A DNA stretch of 64,000 nucleotides, from positions 1 to 64,000 of the forward strand of contig NGBS01000892.1 in NCBI GenBank assembly GCA_002245135.1. Reading direction: 5' to 3'. The position numbers were made by a program, and so were the translations under genes. Below, piece by piece: positions 44,242 to 56,800 of this stretch. Origin of the DNA: Proteromonas lacertae. Taxonomy: Eukaryota > Sar > Bigyra > Opalinata > Proteromonadidae. A model generated the notes under the pieces. It ran no database searches. It was not told where the DNA came from and saw nothing but the letters and a program-made list of their open reading frames with translations. Positions within the stretch are counted from its first letter, which is position 1, and each line of letters opens with the position of its first letter.

Positions 44242-47093
44242 ATGGCCAGGTAATACTCTAATGTATAATTATATCTCTCTTCTTATTTAGTATTGTTTCA
44301 TTGATTTTACTTGTCAATTATTATGGTACAATAAGAATTAATAATCATTCTTTCTTTAGAGGATGTGCTGATAGTTTTTGTGATAATATAGCTGATAAGT
44401 CATTTTCTCACATATTATGTAATGATAAAATTGATGTTGTATATACATGGGTAAATGGTTCAGATCCAATTTGGCTAAAATCAATGTTGCATTACAAACA
44501 CATCTATGAAAAAAGAAAACTAGAAGAAACAATGAATGATACAAACCAAATCAACTTATTCATGGCAAATATATCAGAAAAAGATCACAATATTGATAAT
44601 AGATTTAGAGATATGGAAGAACTAAAATATTCAATCAGATCTTTGTTCAAATATGCACCATGGGTTCATCATATATATTTAGTCACAGATAATCAAATTC
44701 CAAACTGGTTAGACTTATCAAAATCATCTAAAATTACTGTAATTACACACGATCAAATATTTCCAAATAAAAGTCATCTACCAACTTTCTCATCACCAGC
44801 AATAGAAAGTCATTTACATTTAATCCCAAACTTATCAGAATACTTCATATATTTTAATGATGATGTATTTTTAGGTAATTATATATATCCTGATGATTTC
44901 TATACTAAGAGTAGAGGTTATAAAATCTATCAAAGTTGGGATCTACCAAAGTGTCATGAAGGTTGTTTATATAGTTGGTTAGGAGATGGCTTTTGCGATA
45001 AATTATGTAATACAGCTGATTGTAATTATGATGGTGGAGATTGTGAGAATAGTGTAAAAACAGATACTCCAATTAATTTAAATCCAATACCAAATATTAT
45101 ATCACCTCATTCTGGTTATAATAATATTAATTATACTCCTCAACCAACAATGAAACAAAAATTACAATGCAGTACAGGATGTATTCCAACTTGGATTGGT
45201 GATAAAGTATGTGATAATAATTGTAATAATTTACAATGTGGTTATGATGGTCCTGATTGTGGTATTGAACCGATAATCAATGATTTACCATTTATTAAGT
45301 TTGAGGATGATATTTATAATTATACTTTGGAATATGAAAATGAGATTTTTAGTTTTTATATTCCATTAGAAGAGTATTTAAATGAGAGTAGTAATGTTAT
45401 TAATGGTTATTATTATAATGAAGAATGTTTATATCATGTAAGTTATTCTGAAGGTTATAAGACATTGATATTTGTTATTGATCCATCGTATAGAGTTGAA
45501 TCATTTTCATTTATTGTTGAATTGGAATTTGATACAAGAATATCATTTTTATTTTATTTTTATTCATATATTAATTTCTTTAATATTAAATTATTTACGA
45601 TATTTATAATTATACAATATATTTAGAAAATGTGAAACCAAAGAAAGATATTCATTTGAAAAGTAATAATTCAATAATGATTGTTAATATAAACACAACT
45701 TTAAATGCTCTTAGTTCAAGATTATTAGATGATAGTGATGATTATACAATGGTAGATCCAAAGACAAAAAAGAAAATCATATTTACAGATGATCAGATAA
45801 TGATGAAAGTAGCTGAATGGGGAATGAAAAAACTAAAGACAGCAGAGAATAAAGCAGATAAAGTATATTTCAATATAGTATATTTTAATTAGTTTCATCC
45901 AACTGGTTTAAGAATGCATACAGTTTATACAAATAGAGAAAATGAGAAGAAGAAGAAGAAGAAAAGTGAAACTGAGTTAAGAGTAAGAAGATTAGATGAA
46001 TCGACATACACGAAATCATTAGTTTACACCAACAAATTAATAATGAAAGAATTTGGAGCAAAGAATAATAGAAAAGTCCCTCCGCATATGCCTCACATGA
46101 TTAATAAAGAAGTAATGAAAGACTTAGAAGTATAATAATAATAATAATAATAATATATGTTATTTATATTATAATTTATATTAGAAACATTGGGAAGAAG
46201 CATTTAACATTACTTCAAGTCACAAATTTCGTTCTAATAATGATATACAATACAGTTATGGGTATTATACATATCTGATGGAAAAAGTGAATGATAATTC
46301 AAAGATGAATTTGTATCAAGTATTTAAAACCTTTTGGGATACTAATAACGATGGTTATATTGATGATAATGAACTTTTGACTGTTTTTAATATGATAAGT
46401 GAAGGAGATTTTACCAATAAAGCAGTGAAAGAGAAAATGAGTGATTTGTTCAGTTGTTTGAATTATGTTAATTCTACTGTAGATGAAATGAATGAGTATT
46501 TTGATAATCCAAATGTTAAATTAACGTATATATATCTTTTAATATATATTTTTCATTTAGATATGAAAATTTGAGAAGTTGTAATGATGTAATTGAAGGA
46601 TTAAAGAAGAACTATAAAGATCCAATAAATCAGTATAAACAAATAATAATATAGTTTTAATAGATATGAAATCTTAAATGATAATGATGTTGGATTTGAA
46701 ATGATAACAGATAACATAAATGACACAATCAAACAATTAAATTCACTCAGAAAAAGACAATCCAAATTCATCTGTATAAATGATGATATATCTAATTATA
46801 CTGAAATTATAAGGAAATTGATATATAGTTTTTATAATTCTTTCCATCCAATATGTAGTCCATTAGAATTATGTGGAAGAAGTGTGAATGAATACTTGAG
46901 AATAGATGAATATAGACATCATATGAAGATAGTGAGAAATATAAATATAATCATTTGTATTGTGATATTGACGATAATCATAACAATAATGATCATTTAT
47001 AGAAAGCCTTTTAGGAGATTATATGAGAAATGTTTGATTAACAGAAATAAAGAGAGGTTGAAACTGGAAAAAGAAAAAGATCACAAAAACTAG
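44242..47093 (+). CDS. GNPTAB: GlcNAc-1-phosphotransferase alpha/beta subunit (Stealth family)
   Basis: The Golgi enzyme adds GlcNAc-1-phosphate to mannose on lysosomal hydrolases, the first step of the mannose-6-phosphate tag. The start ATG (44242) and a 41-nt intron give a short membrane anchor. Stealth block 1 is IDVVYTWVNGSDPIW; block 2 includes RFRDMEELKYSIRSLFKYAP and FIYFNDDVFLG; two Notch-type LNR repeats follow (GDGFCDKLCNTADCNYDGGDC; GDKVCDNNCN). Then come RKVPPHMPHMINKEVMKDL, an EF-hand with a canonical loop DTNNDGYIDDNE, FICINDDI and a C-terminal membrane helix (NIIICIVILTIIITIMIIY). Introns of 30-55 nt join most parts. One junction near 45560-45630 does not fit a GT-AG intron and may hide a frameshift. 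No DMAP1-binding insert is seen. Confidence 0.85.
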
Positions 47094-47186
47094 TTTATAA
47101 TTATTGTAATTATGATATTTACTTTTTTTCTTATTTTTTGAGTTTGAAAGTTTGAAAATGTCAAACCTTTTCGTTTCAAAAAACAA

Positions 47187-49080
47187 ATGGGAAATGAAAA
47201 GATTGGATGTAAATATGAGTTAAATTGTACTTCTGTGAGATGGGCCAAATATTTTTGTCGTATATCTTATGAATATAAACTCTACCTAGTTAATTTTCAT
47301 GAAATTAACACTATATACAATCATTTTATAGCCTCAGTCGAGTATATTAATTATAATAATTTTATAAATATTTAGATTCGATGATCCTAAGCATATTAGG
47401 GTAGGTAATTTCGCATCTCATTTTCACCTACACTGTCATAAAATTATAAAACAGATATTCAAGCTTTTTCGTATATTTGCTAGTAAGTAATTTTTATTAG
47501 CTGATGAAAAACTAGACTGGGATGATTTTTTCCAACTAATGTTATGTTTATCATGTGCTTCTAAATCTTGTACATTATTTTGTATATCATCTATTTTATA
47601 TTAATTATCATTAGTGTTTATAAATTCTTTTCCTGAAATGGAATTTAATAAATTGTCGTTAGTTAATATAAAAACTTGTACCGATATGTTAGATACAACA
47701 GTTGAGTGTAATGCACAAGTTGGTGTTCATTTCCACAAAATAGATTCAAACAAAGATGGTTATATTACATTTCATCAACTATTAGCTTTAATTGGAAAAT
47801 TTAAGAAATTATATGAACCGCTGTTTGAATTGAGAGAAGAATTATACACTACTTTTATACCCAAAAGAACTGTAATTAAAATATTAAATCGTAAGTATAA
47901 TTTAGATGATATTTTAACTTACAAAGCTAATCATAATGGTAAATATCGTCCTTTATCTTGTTGTGAAAATTTTCATTTATTATTGACTGGAGAATATCAT
48001 CCTGATCGATTTGATTATTATGATGACTATAAAATCGATAAATCTGTAAGTATAATGGCAACAACACCTTCACCTGTAAATAAAGCAATTCTTGTTCAAT
48101 TGAGTGAAGTTGATGAAGAAAGAATAAATAATAAAGATGTAAATCTTGATACTACAACTGCTACAACTTCTAAGAATGATAAAACCTGTAGTTATAGTGC
48201 AAGAACACAGCGTGAATCAGAATCTCAAGCAAAATCATCAAAATCAACTGGTCATACTACTGCATCTAACATTACACCAACAAGTTTAGATAATAAAATG
48301 ACAAACATAAAATTGAATGGAAATAATAATAATAATTGTAATAATACTATAGTATCACCGGCTTCATTAAACGCAAATACAATCAATAATAATATATTGC
48401 CAATAACATCTAGTAATCATTGTCAAAATAATTTAACATTAAATATGACTGGTTTTTCATTATCACCATCTCCTACATTACGAGGCAAATCGTTAATTTC
48501 TTCGCCAATGAATGCGAATAGTGAAATATCACTTGAAACTTTAATTAGACAATTGGTTAGAAGAAAAAATCCATGTAAATATTTACCTCCCAAAGTGGCG
48601 TTTAATGTTCAAGCGTTAAGTAGGATATGTAATAAGAATGATGAGATAGAAATGTATTATATAAATTGTTTTCCAAGAAATGCTCGATATATTCCGAACA
48701 ATACAAATGAATCTGCTAGTTTTATGAGTCAGAATGGATGCATAGATCATTTTGGAAGTAGTAAGTTAAAACTAAGCATGCCAAGTTCAAACAATCCTCT
48801 AATGAGTGGTATTGGTGCTTTAATGAGTGATAGAGATTTATTAAGGAAAACTTCAGTTGATTCCACTAAGAATATGAAATTATCATTATCTCCACCACAT
48901 AGTATTCTGAGAAGAACTCAGAAAAATTCGCAATATAGAAATACAGCATTGTCGGTAGATACTGCTCCCTATAAGGTATCATTAGCCAAAAATGCATTAA
49001 GCACACCTCATGGTAAATCTACACTCAAAAAAGTTGTATTTTCATATAGTAAAGAAGATTCAGCTGAATCTGCCGATTGA
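47187..49080 (+). CDS. EF-hand-like family member 1, 588 aa
   Basis: Family not recognised; it is shared by the next three genes. Five exons join over 30-34 nt introns to exactly 589 codons. The N-terminus has WAKYFC, then WDDFFQ in what may be a relic EF hand. The clear EF loop is DSNKDGYITFHQ, with Gln instead of Glu at position 12. After it come RTVIKILNRK, KYRPLSCCENFHLLLTGEYHP and a structured block ending EMYYINCFPR. The tail is Ser/Asn rich with SILRR at 48901, a SILK-type protein phosphatase 1 docking motif, and KVVF near 49030, which fits the RVxF docking motif. A calcium-weak PP1 regulator is inferred. Confidence 0.7.
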
Positions 49081-49241
49081 TTGATTTTTTTGTAAATATA
49101 TATTTATAATATACATATATGTACTCTAAATAATCTCAATAGTATTTTCTGATGTTTGTCTTTTGGCTAGTTTAACTACAAACGAAGTTACAAAAACCAT
49201 CAATTTGTAACGGATATTGCATACAATAACCAATTTTTATA

Positions 49242-50817
49242 ATGGTGAAACCTGTCTTACACACTTTAGATGATACCTCTTTGAAATTTGCAAAATACTT
49301 TTGTCGTATGTTACCTTATTTTTTATTTTTTAGTGAATCATTTTGAAATTGACTATATCTACAAAATTTTCACCAAATTATTAACGTATAAAATCATAGT
49401 TATTATTCTAGTCCTGAAAATCCTACATTTGTAAACAGTTCCTCACTAATAGCATATATTCACTCAACAGATATAGAACTCGTCAAGCACTTACTATCAC
49501 TTTATCGTATTTTATTATAAGTCATTTATATTATTTTTAGCCGATAAGAAGCTTACTTGGGATTTTTTCTTTCAATTTACCCTTTTGTCTACATGCTCAT
49601 CAACTATAAATCTTTTTTATTGTATAATATCATATGTTTAACTATTAATTTATAGTATTTATTTTTGCATTTCAAGATGTAGAGTTTAATAGGATATCTT
49701 GGGATAATATAAGACAAGCATCTCTTGTACTAAAGACTGTTACTGATTGTGGAGTAGTTTACAAACAAGAATTTGGAAGATGCGATGTGTATTTTCTTAC
49801 ATTTATTAATTATAATATTTAAATAGAAATAATGATGGTTTTTTGACATTTCAGCAGTTTATCCTACTAGTAAGCAAAAATAAGTCTGTATGGAACCCAA
49901 TTTGTCTTTTTCGTAAACAAATGCATGAGCATGTATTCCATATAGATCAAGCTGTGTTAATATTAGAAAGACGATTGAAATTGCCTGAAGTAAAGTTGTA
50001 TCAAAAGTATCACAATAATCAATTACCGAAATTAAGTTGTTCTAAAAGAATTAGTTTGTTATTAGCATCAGAGCCTCACCCACTACTATACAGTTTTGAT
50101 TATTTAAATGAAACTAACACAAATTGTGATGGGAATAAAGTAGATGAATTATCACTTGAATCATTAACAATGGCTTGTTTGTATTGCGTAAGACCTTCAA
50201 CATCTGTATATCGTCTGGTATTCAATACCGATTCAATCTCAAGGATTTTGACAGGTGGAGTTGATGATATTGATATGTATTTTATGAGTAGAGTAAAGAG
50301 ATTACCACTAAATGATATAAATAATAATGGACAAGGAAACACATCATCAGCAGCTCCAAGTAGATCTAATTCAATCACTAAACCATTACAACAGCGTTTA
50401 TCAATAAAAGAAGGTGATATGGTTAAAAAGAACTCAATATTAAGAAGAAGCACCTTCACAACCATGACTCCTGTTCATAGACCAAGTGCTTCACCTGGAC
50501 AACTTCCTTTATCTGCAGAACGAACTAGAGCAAGTGGCTATTATGTGCCTAGTAATTTAGTATCTAGACAAACAAGTGTAAATCAAAATGGCTTGTTATC
50601 AAGGCAAACAAGTAGTCAACCTACTGCTAATAATAATGCAATAAATGGAAATAATAATTCTGACTCACCTAAAAAAGCACTAGTTCCTCCGTTGAATCAG
50701 ATTAATACACTTAGTTATGTTAAGAGTGGTAATGATCCTATTACTCCCCATTTAGTTTCGCCATCTTCTCCAACACGAATTGTTGTATCTTCTAGAGCTA
50801 ATACTCACAATGTTTAA
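49242..50817 (+). CDS. EF-hand-like family member 2
   Basis: Exons start MVKPVLHTLDDTSLKFAKYF and are separated by about six introns of 25-41 nt, at the same sites as in the neighbours. TWDFFFQF corresponds to WDDFFQ. The EF loop, split by an intron, is DVNNDGFLTFQQ, with Gln at position 12. Next are FHIDQAVLILERRLKLPEV, NNQLPKLSCSKRISLLLASE and PHPLLYSFDYLNE, then IDMYFMSRVKRLP. The tail has KKNSILRRSTF at 50427-50459, the shared PP1-type SILK motif, and a Ser/Asn-rich end. Gene 1 has no intron in the EF loop, but this gene and gene 4 do. It is a tandem duplicate on the same strand. Confidence 0.65.
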
Positions 50818-50988
50818 CAAATATAACTCTTTATGTAAATTTAAATGGAAATAGTTATTGTTTTTAAGTTAATTAATTAGTAAAGTATTGTTTTGTATTA
50901 TTTTGTTCTTTAATAATTAAAAAGTTACAAAAAATATATTCGTTTTGCTTGATTTAAATAACTGAATAATTTTTTTTTCTTTTTTTTA

Positions 50989-52379
50989 ATGTCGAATAAA
51001 TCGAAGATAAAAAGTCTACCAGAGCTGGATAAGGTTTCTATAGAATTTGCTAAATATTTCTGCTGTATAGTTTTCATTTTATATGCTTCCAGTAAACAAT
51101 TATGATATAGAGACTCTTCATAATGTTTTCAATAAGATAGTCTCGTATACAACTATCAGTTTATCGAATAGACCTGGAGAAGAGAGAATTAATAGCAGCT
51201 CTCTCATATACCATCTTCACTGTACTAACTTCAATTTAGTTCATCACATCTTTTCCATATTCAGTATAATTATATTATCATTTATTTCTATTAATATAGA
51301 AGATGAAATGATGGACTTTAACCAATTTTTTAGATTTATACTAGTAGTGACATCTTCTTCACTAGTCTGTACATTTTTTGGTATATATTGATGTAATTTA
51401 TTAATAATATATAGTATATATATACTCTTTTTCCAATGTACGATATAATCATATATCATGGGATGATGTAAAAGAAATAACATCAGCATTGGGTACAAGT
51501 TTTGAATGTATAAGCTCAATCCAAGCTGAATTCAAGAAATGTGATACAAATAATGATCAATTTGTCACATTTCACCAATTCATGCATTTTGTATCACATT
51601 CATTCATATTATGGCGACCATTATATGCATTTAGAGAATCATGTTGGGAGTACATAATTCCTATTGATCATGTACTTCAAATTTTAAATCGCAAAGCAAA
51701 AATGCCTGAAATAAGGAAATATCAGTTAGACAATAATGGAAAATTACCTCCACTTACCTGTAAACAGAAAATTCATAAATTAATCAGTGGTGAACCTCAT
51801 CCTTACTTGTATTATTATGATAGTGGAAAAGAGGATTTATATTTAGAAAATTTAATATTAGATAGAATAAGGTTTCTATTTCCACACAGAAAAATATACA
51901 AAGTGACTTACAATATGGAAGGTGTAATTAGATTAATACCAAATATTAAGAAAGACCCAGTAGAATACTTTTATATACATTGCTTCAAGAGAAACACTAG
52001 TAATAATGGTAATTGCTCAAGAAATTGTTCAAGAATTCGTAATAATCAAGACAGTATGAAATGTTCATTGAATTTTAATGGATCTGCATCTTGTAGAAGT
52101 ATTTTAAGACATGTTCAATCATCAAAAAACCAAAATGGTAATAATCAAGAAGGAGGTAATAAAATGAATGAACATATTAGCTGCTTGATGAGTCCTGATG
52201 GTACATATAGAAATTCTGTGGAATTGCTTGATGTTGATCCTTCTACGACAATTACACCTTCATCGAATAATACTACCACTAGGATTTCTACAAATTTTAC
52301 AATTAGTATGAATAATAGCCAGGTACACACTAGCATTAGAAATCTTCAAGTGAATAATCTTTCACAAAATAATCCTTAG
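50989..52379 (+). CDS. EF-hand-like family member 3
   Basis: Exon 1 is MSNKSKIKSLPELDKVSIEF followed by AKYFC, then introns as in the other members. The EF loop DTNNDQFVTFHQ lacks both Gly at position 6 and Glu at position 12, so it should bind calcium worst of the four. The core continues with WEYIIPIDHVLQILNRKAKM, NGKLPPLTCKQKIHKLISGE and PHPYLYYYDSG, then a block LYLENLILDRIRFLFPHRK and DPVEYFYIHCFKR. SILRHVQSS at 52098 carries the SILK-type motif. The tail is Asn/Ser-rich. The spacing of about 170 bp to gene 2 and 150 bp to gene 4 is compact. Confidence 0.65.
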
Positions 52380-52531
52380 TATTCATTAAACAGTATATAA
52401 ATAAGCAATGTGCATATATTCTATCGCCATATCATTAAATTTAAATTAACTTTTAATTTAATCTTTTATTTTAAAATTTTTGATGTTTGGCTTGATTCAA
52501 AGTTTGAAATGTTCTGTTATACATTTATTAA

Positions 52532-53748
52532 ATGAGTGGATCAGCAACGTTTGACGATAAATCACTAAATTTAGCACGTCTATACTGTCGTATTATTATG
52601 ATTTTATTTCTACAGTAAACCAATATGAAATAGCAAATTTTCATAATCATTATGAAAGGATTGCTAAGTAACCTCTAAAAATGTATATTATATAATAGAA
52701 TTGAAGGAAAGGAAAAAATTAGAGCTTCAGCTTTCGCACATTACATACGATATACCCAAATTAACTTCATTCAGCAGCTTTATCAGATTTATCGTATTAT
52801 ACATATTATTATACCTATATTAGCTGACGCTTCAGCTGGATGGAATGAATTTTTTCAAATAGTACTTTTATCTACCTGTTCGTCTGTTGCAACTATCTTT
52901 TATCTTTTTGTTTTCTCTTTTCAATCAACACAGTATAACAAAATATCATATGAAGACATTGAAAACTGTTTGAAGTGTTTAAACACCAGTTTTACATGTC
53001 TATCTTATGCCAAAAATGATTTTAAAAAATGTGACAAGTATAATATAGTTATTTTTAATCATATTATGTGAATAGTAACAATGATGGATTTTTAACATTT
53101 CATCAATTTATGGCATTTGTAAGTAAAGATGTCAAGCCTTGGATACCTATACTTCAATTCAAAATGCAGTTAATAGAAAGAATCATCACAGAAAAACAAA
53201 TTTTAACCATTCTTCAAAGAAAACAGAATATAAAAGATATAAGAAATTATAGATTAGAACACAATGACAAATTACCTCCATTACCTTGTTTATCAAAATT
53301 TCAATTATATATTTCAAGGGAACCACATCCTTGTCTTTATCATTATGATCCAGATAAAGTGAAATTAACAATAGAAAAAGTAGTGCTTGGAATGATGAAT
53401 GAATGTAGACAAGGAATAATTTCAATTCACAGAATACCATATAATGTAGAAATGTCATTAAAAATAGCATATAAAAATGATAAAATAGAAAAGTTTATAG
53501 TTGAAAATTATCATGGAGGTAATAATAAAAAAAGAGCAAGTAGATTTTCTTCTGTTTCTTTAGCAAGTACATCTGAAGCAGTGAATAATCGAAGTATTTT
53601 GAGAAATTCAACAACTAGATTAAAATCAAATCCAAATATAAATAATAATGTAATATCAACCAAATATGCAACACTTCCATCTCCTTCTTCTCATCGAAAT
53701 ATAAATGTGATAAGAGTAAAGAGTAATTTATCTGATGAAGAATATTGA
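52532..53748 (+). CDS. EF-hand-like family member 4
   Basis: Exon 1 is MSGSATFDDKSLNLARLYC; later exons carry a NQYEIANFHNHYERIA block and AGWNEFFQIVLLSTCSSVAT, aligned with WDDFFQ of gene 1. The EF loop, assembled over a 37-nt intron, is DNNNDGFLTFHQ, again with Gln at position 12. The core is ITEKQILTILQRKQNIKDI, NDKLPPLPCLSKFQLYISRE and PHPCLYHYDPD. NNRSILRNSTTRL at 53587 has the shared SILK-type motif. It is the shortest member and has the shortest tail (ends NLSDEEY). It is tail-to-tail with the giant gene, 135 bp apart. No RVxF motif is obvious. Confidence 0.65.
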
Positions 53749-53883
53749 ATAGATATTAGTTGTGTATAAGTATATTATATAACACAATGTGTAAATAATT
53801 ATTGTTCATTATTTGTTTTGTTTTAAACAATTCAAAAACATATTCAAATATAATAATAATAATAGTGTGGAATTAAATAATAT

Positions 53884-56800
53884 TTAATTGAAAATATCAG
53901 ATGATTCACAACTTGGACCTTTAAATCCATCAAAACATTCACAATTTCCTGTTATTGTATTACATTTTCCATTATTACTACACATATTTGATGGTAAACT
54001 ATCTTCTATCATATTTTCTATCTTTATGATATTTGTATCTAATAATTTTTCATTCTTCTTTATTCCATAATAATTTCCATTATCATCTATCTTTTCATTT
54101 TCATCTATTTCTTTTCTTCCTAATATTTTCATTTCATATTGTCTTCCACTTTGATATTTTGAATAAGTAATTTCTACTTTCACTTCATTATTTAAATCAT
54201 CTTTTTCTATATCTATATCATCTAAACTGATTGTTCCACTTGGTAATCGATATAACTCTTTCTTCCATTCATTTATATTATCAAATGTTATTGAATCTGT
54301 ATACCACACTCTTCCAAATGGATCAATATACTCTATATATATCTTATTATTATATGTAACATCTTTTCCATTGGTTTTGAATATTATTCTTTGCAAACTT
54401 TGCTGAGATGATTCACATTCATCACTCACTGATACTCCATATGGACATTTTCTTTTACTACAATCATCTCCAAAATATTCTTTATCACATACACATATTT
54501 GAATATATTCATTATCTTTATCATTCTTATCATATTTATTCATTATTCCATAATAATTATCTTCTACATTCTCTATTCTGCTATATTCTTTATTCTTCAA
54601 TATTGTTTCGATTGTTCGACATACTCCATGATTATTACATTTATTTGGGCAACTTAATCTTGAACAACTATTTCCTTCATAACCATCAAAACATTCACAT
54701 TCACCACTATTTCGATTACATTTACCATGATTTGAACATTCATAATAGTTATGATCTGATAAGAATATACCATATGCACAAATTCTCATTGAACAATCTG
54801 ATCCTTTCCAACCAAAATAACACATACATTTTCCATTCACACATCTTCCATTATTATTACAATTATTAAAACATTGTTTGGAATAACTAATTGGATCTTC
54901 TAATCTCAATTTTGTATTTAAATCATGAGAATTTGTTCGAGATTTCGAATTTGTTATTATTCCATTATTTCGATAATATGAAAATGAATCATCATATCCC
55001 CATAATGTCTCTGTTACACCAATATTTCCATAGATTCCACTAAATATTCCTTTTCTATAACCAAATGATTCTAGTTTTACTACACAATCATTGTTATAAC
55101 AACAAGATTTTTCATTTCCTGAACCAAATAATAAACTATCTTCACATTTAAATTCATCCATTTCATATTGATTTGGTTCTAATAATCTCAATTTAAACTC
55201 TGAAACATCGAAATTTGAATTATAATAATATTTTCCATTTCCTACAAATGGATTAGAAATATATCCATAATTCTTTTCATGAGTTATATTTCCATAATAT
55301 TCGCCTCCATAGAATAATCCAAATTTTGCATTCTTGAATAATGGTTGATTTGTTATTATTCTTACATATGTGAAATTCACAACTATATTACAATCTTCTA
55401 TATTCTCTATTTCATTTATTAAACCACTTACTATTATATTATTTGAATCACTATCATTTCTTCCAACTATTCCTCCATTACTCAGCTTAAACCAACATGA
55501 ATATATATTCACATTTCCATTCTTTATTCTTCCAATTAATCCACCAAATCTCATCTCTATTCCTTCTTCTTTATCAAATAATATTGTCAATGATCTTCTT
55601 ATTAAACCAAATGAATAACTTATCAAATTATTAGATTCTTCTTCTTCTATTTCACCTATTAATGAACCATATATTATTCTCATTTTGTTATTATTTTCTT
55701 TATCATCTCCTACATATTTCATATTCATTATATCAACAAAACTGTTTTCGATTTCACAATTATCACATTTGCCTATTAATCCACCTATTATTATCTCATT
55801 TTCATCATTCTCTATTCCTAATACATTTATTCTTAACAAATCACCAACTACTCTGATTGATGAGATTTTACTATTCTTTACTTCGCCAGCTAAAAATCCA
55901 AATGTCATTTCATCTTTTAAATTCATTATTATTGATCTTGTTCCTCTATTAAAGAATTCAATTCGAACATTCTTTATTGTACTGTTTATTACTGAATCAA
56001 ATAACAAACCACTTGTTCCATTACAATTGATTTCTGTTGCATCATAGATTTCTACCACTATATTTTCTATTGTTGAGTTTATTACATCTCCAAATATACC
56101 ACATTCAGTTATTCTAAATAATTTATATGTTTCTTTCATATTTCTTCCATTTCTCATTACTACTCTTCTTCCACTATTTATCATTGATGAACTATATAAT
56201 GATAAAACTGTGTTTTGAATTATTGAATTTTCTACACATTTTAATATCTTTATATTCACTTCATTTCTCATTTCGGAATGTAATACTAATCTTGTTCCTT
56301 TCATATTAAATCCTTTCTTCATTATTGTTACTCCTCTGATGTTCTCTTCATACTTTTCATCTCCTAACATTTTGTTTATTAATGATGGTATTTCATTTTC
56401 TTTTCTTTTATCCAAGTTTATTCCTATATTTCCTTCTTCTATTATTTTTTCTATTATTTTATCACTTATGAAAGGTAAAGTATTAGTAACAAATTCATAC
56501 CATATATCTAAACCATTCTCTTTTATTATATCTGGAATTGAGGTTATTGGATTTTCTTCTCTCTTTATTTCTTTCATTATATCATCGATTATTTCATATT
56601 CATTATCCTTCTCTTTCAACTCATTTAGTTTATCTTCAATATTCTTTATTTCATCTTCGATTGGAATAAATATTGGATTTTCTATATCTGGAAGTGATTC
56701 AGGAGGTAATGTTGGAGGATGAACATTTGCTATTATATACAATTTGAATGAAGTATTTACAGATCCTTCTAAATTTGATCCAATTAATATAACACTATCA

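Noticed and set aside
54408-54869. His/Tyr-rich plus-strand ORFs across 54-61 kb
   Set aside because: They are shadows opposite the giant minus-strand gene, produced by its Asn, Asp and Ile codons.
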